Of a stretch of DNA of 64,000 bases, positions 1 through 8,499 are shown in pieces; the stretch's first letter is position 1; the number at the start of each line of letters is the position of its first letter. The DNA comes from Leptonema illini DSM 21528. GTDB lineage: Bacteria > Spirochaetota > Leptospiria > Leptospirales > Leptonemataceae. The translations under genes were made by a program, and so were the position numbers. The stretch spans positions 1,447,989 to 1,511,988 of the forward strand of contig NZ_JH597773.1 of assembly GCF_000243335.1 (NCBI RefSeq), read 5' to 3'. Below the pieces are notes generated by a model. It did no database searches, was not told where the DNA came from, and worked only from the letters and a program-made list of their open reading frames with translations.

Positions 1-216
1 GACACCGCCCAGCGTCAGCACACCGATCAGATACGCCAGATTCTGTAAATCGGTGCTCTGTTCGTAGGAAAGCACGAGAGAGGCCAGCAGAAGAAAAAAG
101 AATCCGATACGAATCCGGTTGATCATGGTTGGACCGGATGCCAGGATTTCCTCAATAGAAAAAGCCTCGGACCGGCCATCAGTTGAACCTGGGGCGCTTC
201 TTTTCAGCATGTTCAT
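1..216 (-). CDS. Membrane protein, N-terminal part only (runs off the window)
   Basis: Only the first 72 codons are inside the window, and the gene continues past base 1 on the minus strand. The start at 216 is supported by an AAGGAG ribosome site at 223-228, six bases upstream. The visible protein has a polar N-terminus of about 33 residues and then a hydrophobic segment (IGFFFLLLASLVLS). A second hydrophobic stretch (LAYLIGVLTLGG) begins at the window edge. That suggests an integral membrane protein with a short cytoplasmic tail. The family cannot be recognised from this fragment. Confidence 0.6.
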   Translation of the reverse strand, partial: MNMLKRSAPGSTDGRSEAFSIEEILASGPTMINRIRIGFFFLLLASLVLSYEQSTDLQNLAYLIGVLTLGGV

Positions 217-431
217 TTCTCGCTCCTTCAAGCGCAGGCACAGTACGCTTTAGGGGTGTAATTTTATCAACAATTGTTTGCTAAAATCTAAAAAAATCGA
301 AAAATTTTTGTCCATAACAGCAGACGGATTTTGGCGGGAATTGAACGTCACGGCACCCGTCAAACTCGCCAGACCGTCTCGGTTCAACCGTATCCTGGTT
401 GACCGGAAAATCAGTGCAGCCAGAAACAGGT

Positions 432-881
432 ATGACAGCGCTCAGCAAAGACCTTGTGGGCAGAAAACTCAAGTCTTATACCGTTCCTGTAGAACGGGGT
501 AAGATCCGGGAATTCTGCATGGCGATCGGTGAAACGAATCCGATCTATCTTGATCCGGAGGCCGCACGCAAAGCGGGATTTCAGGATACTCCCATCCCAC
601 CGACATTTCAGACGTCGTTTCAATTCTGGGGTTATCCTGAAATCTTCGATGATATGCGTGCTATGGGTATTGATACGAACCGTCTTCTTCACATGAAAGA
701 AGAGTACACTTACCTGAAGCCGGTTTATCCGGGCACAAACATCCACGCCGAAGGCGAGGTCGTCGACGTGAAAACCGGTAAGATGGACATGGTGACGTTC
801 AAAACGGTATTCCGTGACGACAGAGGCGAAGCGTGCATCGAGGCTCACATGGGCATCGTTCTGCGCCCCGAAGGAACCTGA
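432..881 (+). CDS. MaoC-like dehydratase, HadA-type (non-catalytic hot-dog subunit)
   Basis: This is a 149-residue single hot-dog protein of the MaoC N-terminal (FAS1-like dehydratase) type. It resembles the HadA subunit of split (3R)-hydroxyacyl-ACP/CoA dehydratases. The motif [18 protein letters not shown] sits where hydratase-2 enzymes carry the catalytic D and H, but both residues are absent here. In the known HadAB pairs this subunit binds the acyl chain while the partner does catalysis. The partner-like gene follows after 50 bp. The ATG at 432 was chosen; a TTG 33 bases upstream is in frame but has no ribosome site. Function is inferred from family and context. Confidence 0.8.
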   Translation: MTALSKDLVGRKLKSYTVPVERGKIREFCMAIGETNPIYLDPEAARKAGFQDTPIPPTFQTSFQFWGYPEIFDDMRAMGIDTNRLLHMKEEYTYLKPVYPGTNIHAEGEVVDVKTGKMDMVTFKTVFRDDRGEACIEAHMGIVLRPEGT

Positions 882-931
882 AACGAGGAACCTCAGTTTA
901 AGGACCTTAATCGAAGGAACAGGAGTATAGC

Positions 932-1351
932 ATGCAACGTATTAAGTTTTCTGACGTCGAAGTGGGAGCAGAGCTTCCCGCACTTCGCACAAAGCCGATC
1001 GAGCACATGACGCTCGTTCGATACGCCGGCGCCTCGGGCGATTTCAACCCGATTCACACCGATCCGGCATTTGCCGAAAAAGTCGGCCTCGGTGGAACCA
1101 TCGCTCACGGAATGTTCACGATGGCCCAGGTCGGACGTATGGTCAGCGCCTGGGTTAACCCGATTCAGATCCGTGAATTCGGCGTGAAGTTCAAGGCCAT
1201 GTCGAAGCCCGGTCAGACGCTGATCTGTACCGGCACCGTGAAAAAGAAGAAAGAAGACGAAGGTAAAAAACTCATCACCGTTTCGGTTCAGGCCGCTGAC
1301 GAAAACGGTGAGGTAAAGGCTGCCGGCGATCTCGTCGTCGAAGCCGATTGA
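932..1351 (+). CDS. MaoC dehydratase, HadB-type catalytic subunit
   Basis: This 139-residue hot-dog fold protein carries the hydratase-2 motif near residues 35-50 (ASGDFNPIHTDPAFA). The catalytic D and H are both present, followed by GGTIAHGMFTMA. It should dehydrate (3R)-hydroxyacyl thioesters, in fatty-acid elongation or in acyl-CoA/PHA metabolism. The gene upstream lacks these residues, so the pair probably forms a heterodimer like mycobacterial HadAB. A good ribosome site (CAGGAG) lies just before the ATG. Substrate and carrier (ACP or CoA) cannot be told from sequence. Confidence 0.85.
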   Translation: MQRIKFSDVEVGAELPALRTKPIEHMTLVRYAGASGDFNPIHTDPAFAEKVGLGGTIAHGMFTMAQVGRMVSAWVNPIQIREFGVKFKAMSKPGQTLICTGTVKKKKEDEGKKLITVSVQAADENGEVKAAGDLVVEAD

Positions 1352-1439
1352 TATGCAGAGCTCTCGGGCTCTCTGACTTTCCTTTGAATGCGAGATCCGG
1401 CTGCCCGTCGGATCTCGCAGGCGTATCTGATTAATTAGC

Positions 1440-1830
1440 TCGATACGGCCCACCTCATGAGCGAACTCCTTATAGGCCTGATCGGCGGCCTCTTCGATTC
1501 GTTCAGACGTAGATTTTACCTTCTTCAGCAGATAAGGCGCTGCGACTCTGGTGTTGCGAGCCAGGCTCTGCCAATCGTTACGGCCTATTTGACCGGGATC
1601 GCTGCTTCCTCTTTTTGAGCTAAGCCCAAAAATCCTTACTAAATGGCTGCCTTTTCAGCAGCCTGCTAAGGCGATCGTTTCGTTCAATAACGAGGTACCG
1701 TCCAGAGTCCGCCACCTGATGGATCAAACAAAACCGGCAGCTTTTGCTGTGCTCCTGCCAGCGAGAGGCGTAAGTGATGTCGCCGATCATTGTAACCAGA
1801 CGCTGCTCTGTAGATGGAACAGCTTCAAGG
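1440..1830 (-). pseudogene. Decayed hipA-like toxin kinase remnant
   Basis: Read on the minus strand, the stretch from about 1830 to 1620 ends in RYLVIERNDR and PFSKDF. These resemble the VERFDR and HQEDF motifs of HipA kinases. The frame then stops. One frame over, about 1640-1440 reads KRGSSDPGQIGRNDWQSLA and then VAAPYLLKKVKSTSERIEEA, which matches the C-terminal helical part of HipA. The kinase core between these pieces is missing, so this is a relic with an internal deletion and a frameshift. No ORF with a start codon covers it. The family call rests on motif memory and is moderate. Two palindromes upstream (1869-1934) fit a former hipBA operator. Confidence 0.45.
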
Positions 1831-1868
1831 CCTCCGCATCGATAGGTCTTCGACTGAAAATCCAGTAT

Positions 1869-1886
1869 TTTTCCCGCTCGGGAAAA
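1869..1886. promoter_or_regulatory. Palindromic operator-like site 1
   Basis: TTTTCCCGCTCGGGAAAA is an 18-bp inverted repeat, perfect except for its central two bases. It lies just upstream (minus orientation) of the hipA-like remnant and shares the core CCCGNNCGGG with a second site 49 bp away. Paired palindromes of this kind are typical of HTH-type antitoxin operators. The rest of the gap 1831-2150 shows no convincing gene. Confidence 0.45.
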
Positions 1887-1918
1887 TATTAAAACAACGG
1901 AGTAAATTTGAGGAAAAT

Positions 1919-1934
1919 AATCCCGTACGGGATT
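1919..1934. promoter_or_regulatory. Palindromic operator-like site 2
   Basis: AATCCCGTACGGGATT is a perfect 16-bp palindrome with the same CCCGNNCGGG core as the site at 1869-1886. It is probably the second operator of the lost hipBA-type operon. No hipB gene remains between the sites and the remnant. Confidence 0.5.
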
Positions 1935-2150
1935 GGATTGAGGAATGGACCACAGGGCACTCGGATTTGCAGGAAGACCGGGCAGTTGCGATGGGGCGGA
2001 TTACGCGTTAGCACGCTGGGCGGACCGTCCTGTCGGTTCTCTTGACAGGAAAAGCTGCTCATAATACATTTTATTGGCTGGTCTGCCGCCTTTGGCGGAG
2101 GAGTCAGCATAATTGAATTTAATAATAGATTACCTGATGAGGTATTTTTT

Positions 2151-2588
2151 GTGTCAGAAATTCTTAAAATTTTCTTAACATCAGGCATTACCATTCTCGG
2201 TGGATTTTTGACCTACGTTTTAGGGAAAATCATTGAAGAATGGTTTATTAGGCCAATTAATGAGCAATATCAATGCTTGGGCGACATTAAGTTTATTACA
2301 ATAAACTACTCAAGGGAATTTACGAATCCCGGTTTAATCCGCAGCAAAAAAAGAATCGAAGAAGTTGAATGCGATACGCGTGAGATGGCCAGCGACCTTT
2401 ACTCGGCGACTCAGGTAATCAAGCTGTATAATTTATTGAGCTTCTTAAAGATCGTTCCTTCAAAAGGAGATATTGATTCTCTGGGTTCTGCGCTCATTGG
2501 TCTTTCCAATGCGCTCAATAGTACAAGCTATGCAAAGCAAAATAAAGAAAGGCTGGATAAGATCGACAAGATTCTCAAAAAGTATTGA
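2151..2588 (+). CDS. Hypothetical protein with N-terminal membrane anchor, AT-rich gene
   Basis: This 145-residue protein starts at GTG, with GAGGT upstream. Residues about 5-25 (LKIFLTSGITILGGFLTYVL) form one hydrophobic segment. The remainder is soluble and mainly helical, ending in a lysine-rich coiled-coil-like tail. I do not recognise the family. Codon use is clearly more AT-rich than in the flanking queG and dehydratase genes, and it lies beside a toxin-antitoxin relic. Acquisition by transfer is therefore likely. Confidence 0.6.
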   Translation: MSEILKIFLTSGITILGGFLTYVLGKIIEEWFIRPINEQYQCLGDIKFITINYSREFTNPGLIRSKKRIEEVECDTREMASDLYSATQVIKLYNLLSFLKIVPSKGDIDSLGSALIGLSNALNSTSYAKQNKERLDKIDKILKKY

Positions 2589-2609
2589 TAGTTCTGTTGT
2601 ATTGTCATC

Positions 2610-3596
2610 GTGGTGCCTTTAGTATCTCCTCTGTCTCACGAGCTTGCCACCGAAGCCATCGCCCTTGCACGGCAGCAGGGCTTTGACCTTGTCGGCTTTA
2701 CCGATTTGCATATCTCAGAAGAAGAAAAGCAGCACTTCAGATCCTTTGTCGAAGAGGGGCGACCGGCTGAGATGAGCTGGTTCTCCAGGCATCAGGAGCT
2801 GCGCTTGAATCCTGGACGCTTGCTTGCGTATGAATCAACGGACGAGACCGACGAAGTGTCGGCTCAGAGCGCGCTTGTTCTCGGTATGCTCTATCGCGAT
2901 CCGGACTACGATCGGGCTCTTGAAGATTCAAGGTTTCGCATTGCTCGCTACGCCGTCGGGCGCGATTATCATAAGGTGATGAAAAAGCGAGCCGCCCCGC
3001 TGACGGCGCTTTTCGAGAAGGCCGGCATTCAGGCCCGCGTCTGTGTGGATTCGGCCCCGCTTCCCGAGAAGCTTCTTGCGCGCAAGGCCGGGCTTGGCTG
3101 GCAGGGGAAGCATACGAATCTGATTCATCCCGAGAAGGGTTCGTTTTTTGCGCTCGCCGTGATCTTGCTTTCGGCTTCTACTCCCGCTTCTGCGATGAAT
3201 CCCGAGTTAGCCGACCTCTGTCGCAGCTGCAATCTGTGTATTGAGGCATGTCCGACCGGCGCCCTTGAGCCGTATCGCATCGAGCCGCGAAAATGCCTTT
3301 CGTATATCACGATCGAATCAAAAGAGGATCGCCATCGACAGGCTGACCGGCGTCAGGGCTGGGTTTTCGGTTGTGACATCTGTCAGGAGGTCTGCCCGTA
3401 TAACCGCTCGCCTCGCGGCCGACGGGCGATCCGCAGCGAGCCGGAGTTTGCGCCCCGGCCGGTCATCTATGCTATGCTCAACGAGTCTCCTGACGAGGCG
3501 GTCTGGGAAGAGACGGCCGGCATGGCGCTTCGGCGGGTGAGTCTCGAACAGATGCAGTTCAACTATTCTTTCGTCAAAGAAGCGGGAACGGAATGA
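2610..3596 (+). CDS. queG: Epoxyqueuosine reductase QueG
   Basis: QueG reduces epoxyqueuosine to queuosine in tRNA, using cobalamin and two [4Fe-4S] clusters. The ferredoxin-like cysteine sets are visible: CRSCNLCIEACP at residues about 207-218 and CDICQEVCP near residue 256. The conserved stretch DSAPLPEKLLARKAGLGW is also present. The length (328) fits the short form without C-terminal HEAT repeats. The start is a GTG without a clear ribosome site; a second GTG follows immediately. It stands at the head of a plus-strand run into rsmH. Confidence 0.93.
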   Translation: MVPLVSPLSHELATEAIALARQQGFDLVGFTDLHISEEEKQHFRSFVEEGRPAEMSWFSRHQELRLNPGRLLAYESTDETDEVSAQSALVLGMLYRDPDYDRALEDSRFRIARYAVGRDYHKVMKKRAAPLTALFEKAGIQARVCVDSAPLPEKLLARKAGLGWQGKHTNLIHPEKGSFFALAVILLSASTPASAMNPELADLCRSCNLCIEACPTGALEPYRIEPRKCLSYITIESKEDRHRQADRRQGWVFGCDICQEVCPYNRSPRGRRAIRSEPEFAPRPVIYAMLNESPDEAVWEETAGMALRRVSLEQMQFNYSFVKEAGTE

Positions 3597-3621
3597 CGTA
3601 GCGGTTCGGAATCATGCTCGC

Positions 3622-4713
3622 ATGACGAGCGTCACCGTCTATCGTGGTCCTGTGGGCGGACGTAATAAGCGCAGAGAGCGGCTTGGTTTGTCGGAATCTT
3701 CAGGACGAGAGCGCATTGAAGTTTCGCCCTTCGCGCCGATTCCAGAGTCGCTGCATCTTAAGCGCTTTATCCAGGATCATTCCATCGATCATGTCCCCGT
3801 TCTTTTCGAGCCTGTTTTACAGGCCCTTGCCGGGCTCGGAAACGAAAGCCCCGTTATCCTTGACGGCACGCTTGGCGAGGCCGGCCATACGAGAGGTATG
3901 TTGCGTCTGCGTCCCGACGCGACCGTAATCGCCCTTGATCGCGATGAACAGATGCTCGAACGAGCAAGACAACGTCTTTCCGCTGACGGCTTTCGCCTGA
4001 GTGAACGACCGGATCGGGGCGCCGTATGCCTTTTTCACGCACCGTTTTCAGAGGCCGCCTCGTTGCTTGCAGAGAAGGGCCTGGCCGTCGATTTTCTGCT
4101 CTGCGATTTTGGTGTGGCGATGTTTCATTTTTCTCAGGCCGGTCGCGGCTTCTCGTTTCGCGACAGCGATCTTGATATGCGACTCGATAGCAGACTCGGG
4201 CAAACGGCAGCAGATCTTCTGAATAAACTGCCTGAAGACGAGCTGGCTCGTATCTTTTTCGAGTACGGCGAAGAACGCCAGTCGCGCCCCATCGCGCGCA
4301 GCATCGTCGAGGCACGCCCGATTGTCTCGGCATCACAGCTCACCGATTGTGTTCTCTCGGTATTGATTCGAAGGCGTGATCGTTCGGGGCGACGCGAGTT
4401 TATACGCGATAGCGATGCCGCTCGCGTCTTTCAGGCCCTGCGTATTGCCGTGAACGGAGAGATCGAACAGATTGAAGCGCTTGTAGAATCGATTCCCGCT
4501 ATTCTGAGTCCGGGCGGCAGGGCCGCTCTCATATCCTTTCACTCGCTTGAAGACCGACCCGTAAAAAAAGGGTTTCAATCCCTTGCCTCTCAGGGATTTC
4601 GTATTCTCACGAAAAAGGCGATTGCTCCCGATGAAGAGGAGCTGAAGATAAACCCGGCGGCGAGATCGGCGAAGCTGCGCGTCATCGAACGACTGAGGGC
4701 GACAGAACCATGA
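3622..4713 (+). CDS. rsmH: 16S rRNA m4C1402 methyltransferase RsmH (MraW)
   Basis: RsmH methylates N4 of C1402 in 16S rRNA, using SAM. The family signature HVPVLFEPVLQAL starts at about residue 57, and the SAM loop ILDGTLGEAGHTRGML follows. Other marks are the GRGFSFRDSDLDMRLD block and a C-terminal SFHSLEDRPVKKGF motif. The protein has an unusual N-terminal extension of about 55 residues ahead of the usual start, so the true start may lie further in. The stop overlaps the ATG of the next gene, the usual mraW-ftsL arrangement. Confidence 0.95.
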   Translation: MTSVTVYRGPVGGRNKRRERLGLSESSGRERIEVSPFAPIPESLHLKRFIQDHSIDHVPVLFEPVLQALAGLGNESPVILDGTLGEAGHTRGMLRLRPDATVIALDRDEQMLERARQRLSADGFRLSERPDRGAVCLFHAPFSEAASLLAEKGLAVDFLLCDFGVAMFHFSQAGRGFSFRDSDLDMRLDSRLGQTAADLLNKLPEDELARIFFEYGEERQSRPIARSIVEARPIVSASQLTDCVLSVLIRRRDRSGRREFIRDSDAARVFQALRIAVNGEIEQIEALVESIPAILSPGGRAALISFHSLEDRPVKKGFQSLASQGFRILTKKAIAPDEEELKINPAARSAKLRVIERLRATEP

Positions 4714-5120
4714 AGATATTGAAAAAACTCTTCTCTGCTTTCAAGAAGAAGCCGGTCGAGCGACAGGATAAGAGCGCAGAGTTTATTCCGCCACAGGGAT
4801 TCGGTCAGAACCGCGCTACGTCGCCTGTGGGGCGCGTCTCGCAGGAGGTCGGTTCGCTTCTCACGCTTTTTGCGTTGATTCTCGTTCTCTCGTTTCTGGT
4901 GCTCTTCTATACAAGGATGCGCATCGAGGTTTCGTTGCTGGATCGCAAGATCAAGCAGGCTCGCATTGCGAAGATCGAGCAGGAGCGAAAGAACTCTTCT
5001 TTGCGGGCGGAGCTGGCACGAAAAAAAGGCGAAGACGCCGTGTTAACCTACTGGAAGTTATACGGTGCTCTACCCGATTACGAGAAAAACAGGGTGCTAC
5101 GCATTCGTCTGCCGGATTGA
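4710..5120 (+). CDS. FtsL-like small bitopic membrane protein
   Basis: This 136-residue protein has a basic, cytoplasmic N-terminus of about 50 residues. One membrane helix follows (VGSLLTLFALILVLSFLVLFY). After it comes a periplasmic helical, coiled-coil-like segment rich in K, E and R. The topology and the position, overlapping rsmH by four bases and directly before murE, are those of the divisome protein FtsL. FtsL sequences are very divergent, so the name rests on position and topology only. Confidence 0.65.
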   Translation: MKILKKLFSAFKKKPVERQDKSAEFIPPQGFGQNRATSPVGRVSQEVGSLLTLFALILVLSFLVLFYTRMRIEVSLLDRKIKQARIAKIEQERKNSSLRAELARKKGEDAVLTYWKLYGALPDYEKNRVLRIRLPD

Positions 5121-5124
5121 GATC

Positions 5125-6648
5125 ATGCAACTAATGGAATTGATTCAGCGCTCGGGCTTGAGCTGTACTGTCGGATTGGCCGCAGCGAATACAGTATCCG
5201 ATATGGAGATCCTCGAGATCACCGACGACTCGCGCAGGGCCGGACCGGGCGTGCTTTACTGTGCGACGCGAAACGGCCGAAAATACATAGAACAGGCAGC
5301 AGCGGCGGGCTCCGTTCTTCTGCTCTCGCCGTCGATGAATGCGCCGGCTAACGCCTCTGTTTTGCGAGTCGCCTCGCCCGAACGCGTCATGGCCCATCTG
5401 GCCGCCGGTCTGAACGGTCATCCCTCGAAAGAGATGTGTGTTGTGGCCGTTACCGGAACGAACGGAAAAACGACGACGACACACATGCTCTATCATCTCT
5501 GGAAGAAGGCCGGTCTGCCCTGCGCGTTAGTCGGTACGCTTGGCCTGCGCTATTTCGACGGCGAGGTGGAGGTCAGTCGCGAAACGGGGTTTACAACTCC
5601 GCGCTCCTATGAGCTGCAGGCCATTCTGAGAGAGCTGCTTGATAGAGGCATTCGACAGGTCACAATCGAGGCCTCTTCAGAAGCCCTTTCACTCGGGCGA
5701 CTGGAGGCACTTACGATTTCAGGCGTGCTCTTTACGGGCCTCGGAAGAGATCACCTCGACCACCATAGAACCCTGGCCTCCTACATGCGCGCCAAAAGGC
5801 ATCTCTTCTTTCTCGCAGCCCGCACAAAGGCCTTCTTTTCGGTTTATGCTGAAGACGAGGCCCTGCATTCGCTGCGCCGATTCGCAGAGCGTCCCTGTAT
5901 TGCATCTCGACTTGCGCTGCCTGGAAACACGTCGTCCTCCTTTTCCCTTCTTTCAGCAATAGAATTTGAATCAGAGATCACAGCGCGACAGCCTGTTCCG
6001 ACAGGCTTTAACCGCATCAACGCCGCTCTTGCCCTTTTCGCATTCGAAAGAACGGCCGGACGGTTTGCATCGGCTTCGCGTACAGGGCCTCATGTCAAAG
6101 GCTTGGATCTCGCTGACTTCTCGGGCGTACCGGGTCGCATGCAGCGTCTTCGCGTGAGCGATGCCATCGACGCCTTCGTCGACTATGCCCATTCCCCGGA
6201 TTCGCTGGAGCGCGTTCTTGTCGAGGCCCGCTCTATCGGCTACAATACGATCATCGTCGTATTCGGATGCGGCGGCGACCGTGACCCGGGCAAGCGTCCC
6301 CTGATGGGAGAGATTGCGGCACGGCTGGCCGACCTGACGATCGTAACCGATGACAATCCGCGCACCGAGGCAGCGGCTTCGATTCGCGCCCAGATCCTCA
6401 CGGGCGTCGCTGAAAGGGCAGGCGATTTGCTCCGGCCGGCGCTTGAGATCGGCAACCGATCAGAGGCCATCAGGGCGGCGCTTGCGCATGCCCGTCAGAT
6501 TTCAGTTGAAAGCCCGGCCAGGCGAATCGCCGTCATCGTTGCCGGAAAAGGTCATGAAACATATCAGATCATCGGACGCGAAAAGATGCACTTCTCGGAC
6601 GTCGAAGAGATCGAGAAGGAGATCGAGCGCGCCAGCCGATCAGCCTGA
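5125..6648 (+). CDS. murE: UDP-MurNAc-tripeptide synthetase MurE
   Basis: MurE adds the third amino acid to UDP-MurNAc-L-Ala-D-Glu in the cytoplasm. The ATP loop VTGTNGKTTTTHM is at about residue 108, FVDYAHSPDSLERVL marks the central domain, and GKGHETYQ lies near the end. The DNPRTE motif near residue 409 is the known signature for meso-diaminopimelate as substrate. DAP is the residue of leptospiral peptidoglycan, unlike the ornithine of treponemes and borreliae. The ATG at 5125, four bases after the previous stop, was chosen over an upstream GTG that would overlap the preceding gene. Confidence 0.95.
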   Translation: MQLMELIQRSGLSCTVGLAAANTVSDMEILEITDDSRRAGPGVLYCATRNGRKYIEQAAAAGSVLLLSPSMNAPANASVLRVASPERVMAHLAAGLNGHPSKEMCVVAVTGTNGKTTTTHMLYHLWKKAGLPCALVGTLGLRYFDGEVEVSRETGFTTPRSYELQAILRELLDRGIRQVTIEASSEALSLGRLEALTISGVLFTGLGRDHLDHHRTLASYMRAKRHLFFLAARTKAFFSVYAEDEALHSLRRFAERPCIASRLALPGNTSSSFSLLSAIEFESEITARQPVPTGFNRINAALALFAFERTAGRFASASRTGPHVKGLDLADFSGVPGRMQRLRVSDAIDAFVDYAHSPDSLERVLVEARSIGYNTIIVVFGCGGDRDPGKRPLMGEIAARLADLTIVTDDNPRTEAAASIRAQILTGVAERAGDLLRPALEIGNRSEAIRAALAHARQISVESPARRIAVIVAGKGHETYQIIGREKMHFSDVEEIEKEIERASRSA

Positions 6649-6675
6649 TGCGATTTGGCGGTTCATCGCAGCCGG

Positions 6676-8499
6676 CTACTGAGCGCCGATTCTTTCAAGC
6701 ACATAGCGCTGGAGCGACCCTTTTACGGCCTCGTGTGAATAACGCTTCTGCACGTAATGAGGTCCGTTCTGGAACCTCTGCGGCTCGCGCAGAAGCACCG
6801 TTAGCTTTTCGATGAAATCGTCGATGTCTCTGTAATAAAGCCCGGCCCGGCTGCGAATCACGTGTCCGCGAAGAACATCACTTTCGGCCGTTACCAGAAC
6901 CGGGGCCCCGGCGGCCATCGCCTCAAGCAGCGAGAATGAAAAGCTTTCGTAGGGCGACGGGTGAACATAAACCGAGCATTCACAGAGCGCCGCCTGCATG
7001 ACGTCATCGTCGACAAAGCCTGTCGTGACGATCGCCGGATGTGCGGGCACGGTCATGGCCTCTGTACCTACCAGCACAAGGGTTAGCCGTGCATTGGATT
7101 TTCGCAAGAAGGCCAGAAAATAGGCGATGAGCTTGCGGCATCCTTTCTCGGGATCTATACGGCCTGTGTACAGAACAAACGGCCCGTTGATCGAGAAGCG
7201 CTCACGAAAGCTCGATAGGCCGGCGGCTCTCTTTCGCTCAAGGGTCTGTAACTGCGCGACGGAAGCCAGGCCGCAGCCGACCACAGGCCCGTCATTCATC
7301 TCAGGGAACCACTGCCTGAGAAACCGGTGTTCCTCTTCGGCGAGAAAGATCCATCCGGGTCGACGATCGTGAAAGATCCGCTGCCAGATCGGCAACTGCA
7401 GCGGCCATTCCGGATGCGCCGTCGGCACCAGCGCCGCACGGTCGGCAACGATCGGTAACGATGCATAGGACGTCTCGTACAGGTAGGTCACAAAAATATA
7501 GAAATCGTAATTCCGCCGTTTTATCCAGGCTTGAAGGTCGGGCGCATGAGGCCCCTGAAGACGCATCCATAAGAGCGCGAGAGGCGACAGCATCTTCCAG
7601 AAAACGGAGGCCAGAGGCCTTTTCTGCAATGAAGAAGGCGGACTGCCCGCAGCAAGAATCATCGAAAGCGATCGAAAAAGAAGCATCGACAGCTTATGAA
7701 AAAGCCGATGTCGCCCGTTTTTTACGGGAAAGCGTCGCAGCAGGATTCCATCTTCGTTCTGCAGGCCTTTCGGGAATTCGTTCTTCCAGGTTAAATAATT
7801 GCGCGCCTGCGTTGTAACGACCTCAACAGAAGCGATCTCACTCAGATACCGCGCATATTCAAGCGCCAGGCGCTCGGCCCCACCCGAAAACCCCGTTCCT
7901 GCTCTGTGTATAACGATGGCAATCGATGGTCTTTCGCTGTCATATTCAATGTCGTCTTTGTTTCGATCATCCGGTGATTGCTGATTCTTCTTAGATGTCG
8001 GCTCGGCCGCGCTGATGGATGCCGGACTCGGGACAGCACTTGAGTCACCAGTCGAAGCATGAGCAGGCCGCAATGAAGCGGCCCGGATCTTCACTCGCAA
8101 GAAGCCGAACAGATGAAAGAAGAACGCAGACGGAGCATACCGCAGCAGCGACAGCGGTCGGCGCACGGCAAGAAGATGGGCCATGTCGCCTGGCGTGATA
8201 CGCTCCGATTCAAGCAGCGTCGTATAATGGCGTGCTCCGTCGCGATCGGGAAACGTTAACAGAAAGACGCGATATACGATCTCAACGGCGGCCTGAGGCA
8301 TCTGTCGGGCGATCGATGCTATTGCCGTGACCCAGGCAAGCCGCTGCTTTCGCGAAAGGGAGCGCAAAACGGAATTCAACGCAGCAGGAGAGCAGGCATC
8401 GAGTAGAAGAAGGGCCTCCTGCAGCGAAGCGGCATCACCCGGTGGGGCTGCAATGACCGAGAACGCATGCTGTTCTGCCGACAGGCTCATAGGATTCAA
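6676..8499 (-). CDS. GT4-type glycosyltransferase with N-terminal extension
   Basis: This 607-residue protein has a GT-B glycosyltransferase over its C-terminal two thirds. Family-4 marks are FVLYTGRIDPEKGCRKLI and the PSPYESFSFSLLEAMAAGAP block with the two conserved glutamates. About 190 residues lie before the catalytic part: a helical region, then a low-complexity Ser/Pro/Lys linker. These are unusual and unassigned. The start overlaps the end of the Wzt-like gene by four bases, so it is co-translated with the O-antigen exporter. It probably builds or caps the exported surface polysaccharide. Donor and acceptor sugars are unknown. Confidence 0.85.
   Translation of the reverse strand: MNPMSLSAEQHAFSVIAAPPGDAASLQEALLLLDACSPAALNSVLRSLSRKQRLAWVTAIASIARQMPQAAVEIVYRVFLLTFPDRDGARHYTTLLESERITPGDMAHLLAVRRPLSLLRYAPSAFFFHLFGFLRVKIRAASLRPAHASTGDSSAVPSPASISAAEPTSKKNQQSPDDRNKDDIEYDSERPSIAIVIHRAGTGFSGGAERLALEYARYLSEIASVEVVTTQARNYLTWKNEFPKGLQNEDGILLRRFPVKNGRHRLFHKLSMLLFRSLSMILAAGSPPSSLQKRPLASVFWKMLSPLALLWMRLQGPHAPDLQAWIKRRNYDFYIFVTYLYETSYASLPIVADRAALVPTAHPEWPLQLPIWQRIFHDRRPGWIFLAEEEHRFLRQWFPEMNDGPVVGCGLASVAQLQTLERKRAAGLSSFRERFSINGPFVLYTGRIDPEKGCRKLIAYFLAFLRKSNARLTLVLVGTEAMTVPAHPAIVTTGFVDDDVMQAALCECSVYVHPSPYESFSFSLLEAMAAGAPVLVTAESDVLRGHVIRSRAGLYYRDIDDFIEKLTVLLREPQRFQNGPHYVQKRYSHEAVKGSLQRYVLERIGAQ

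Noticed and set aside
1814-2011. 65-codon frame over the palindromes
   Set aside because: It reads through both operator-like palindromes and has no recognisable protein sequence.
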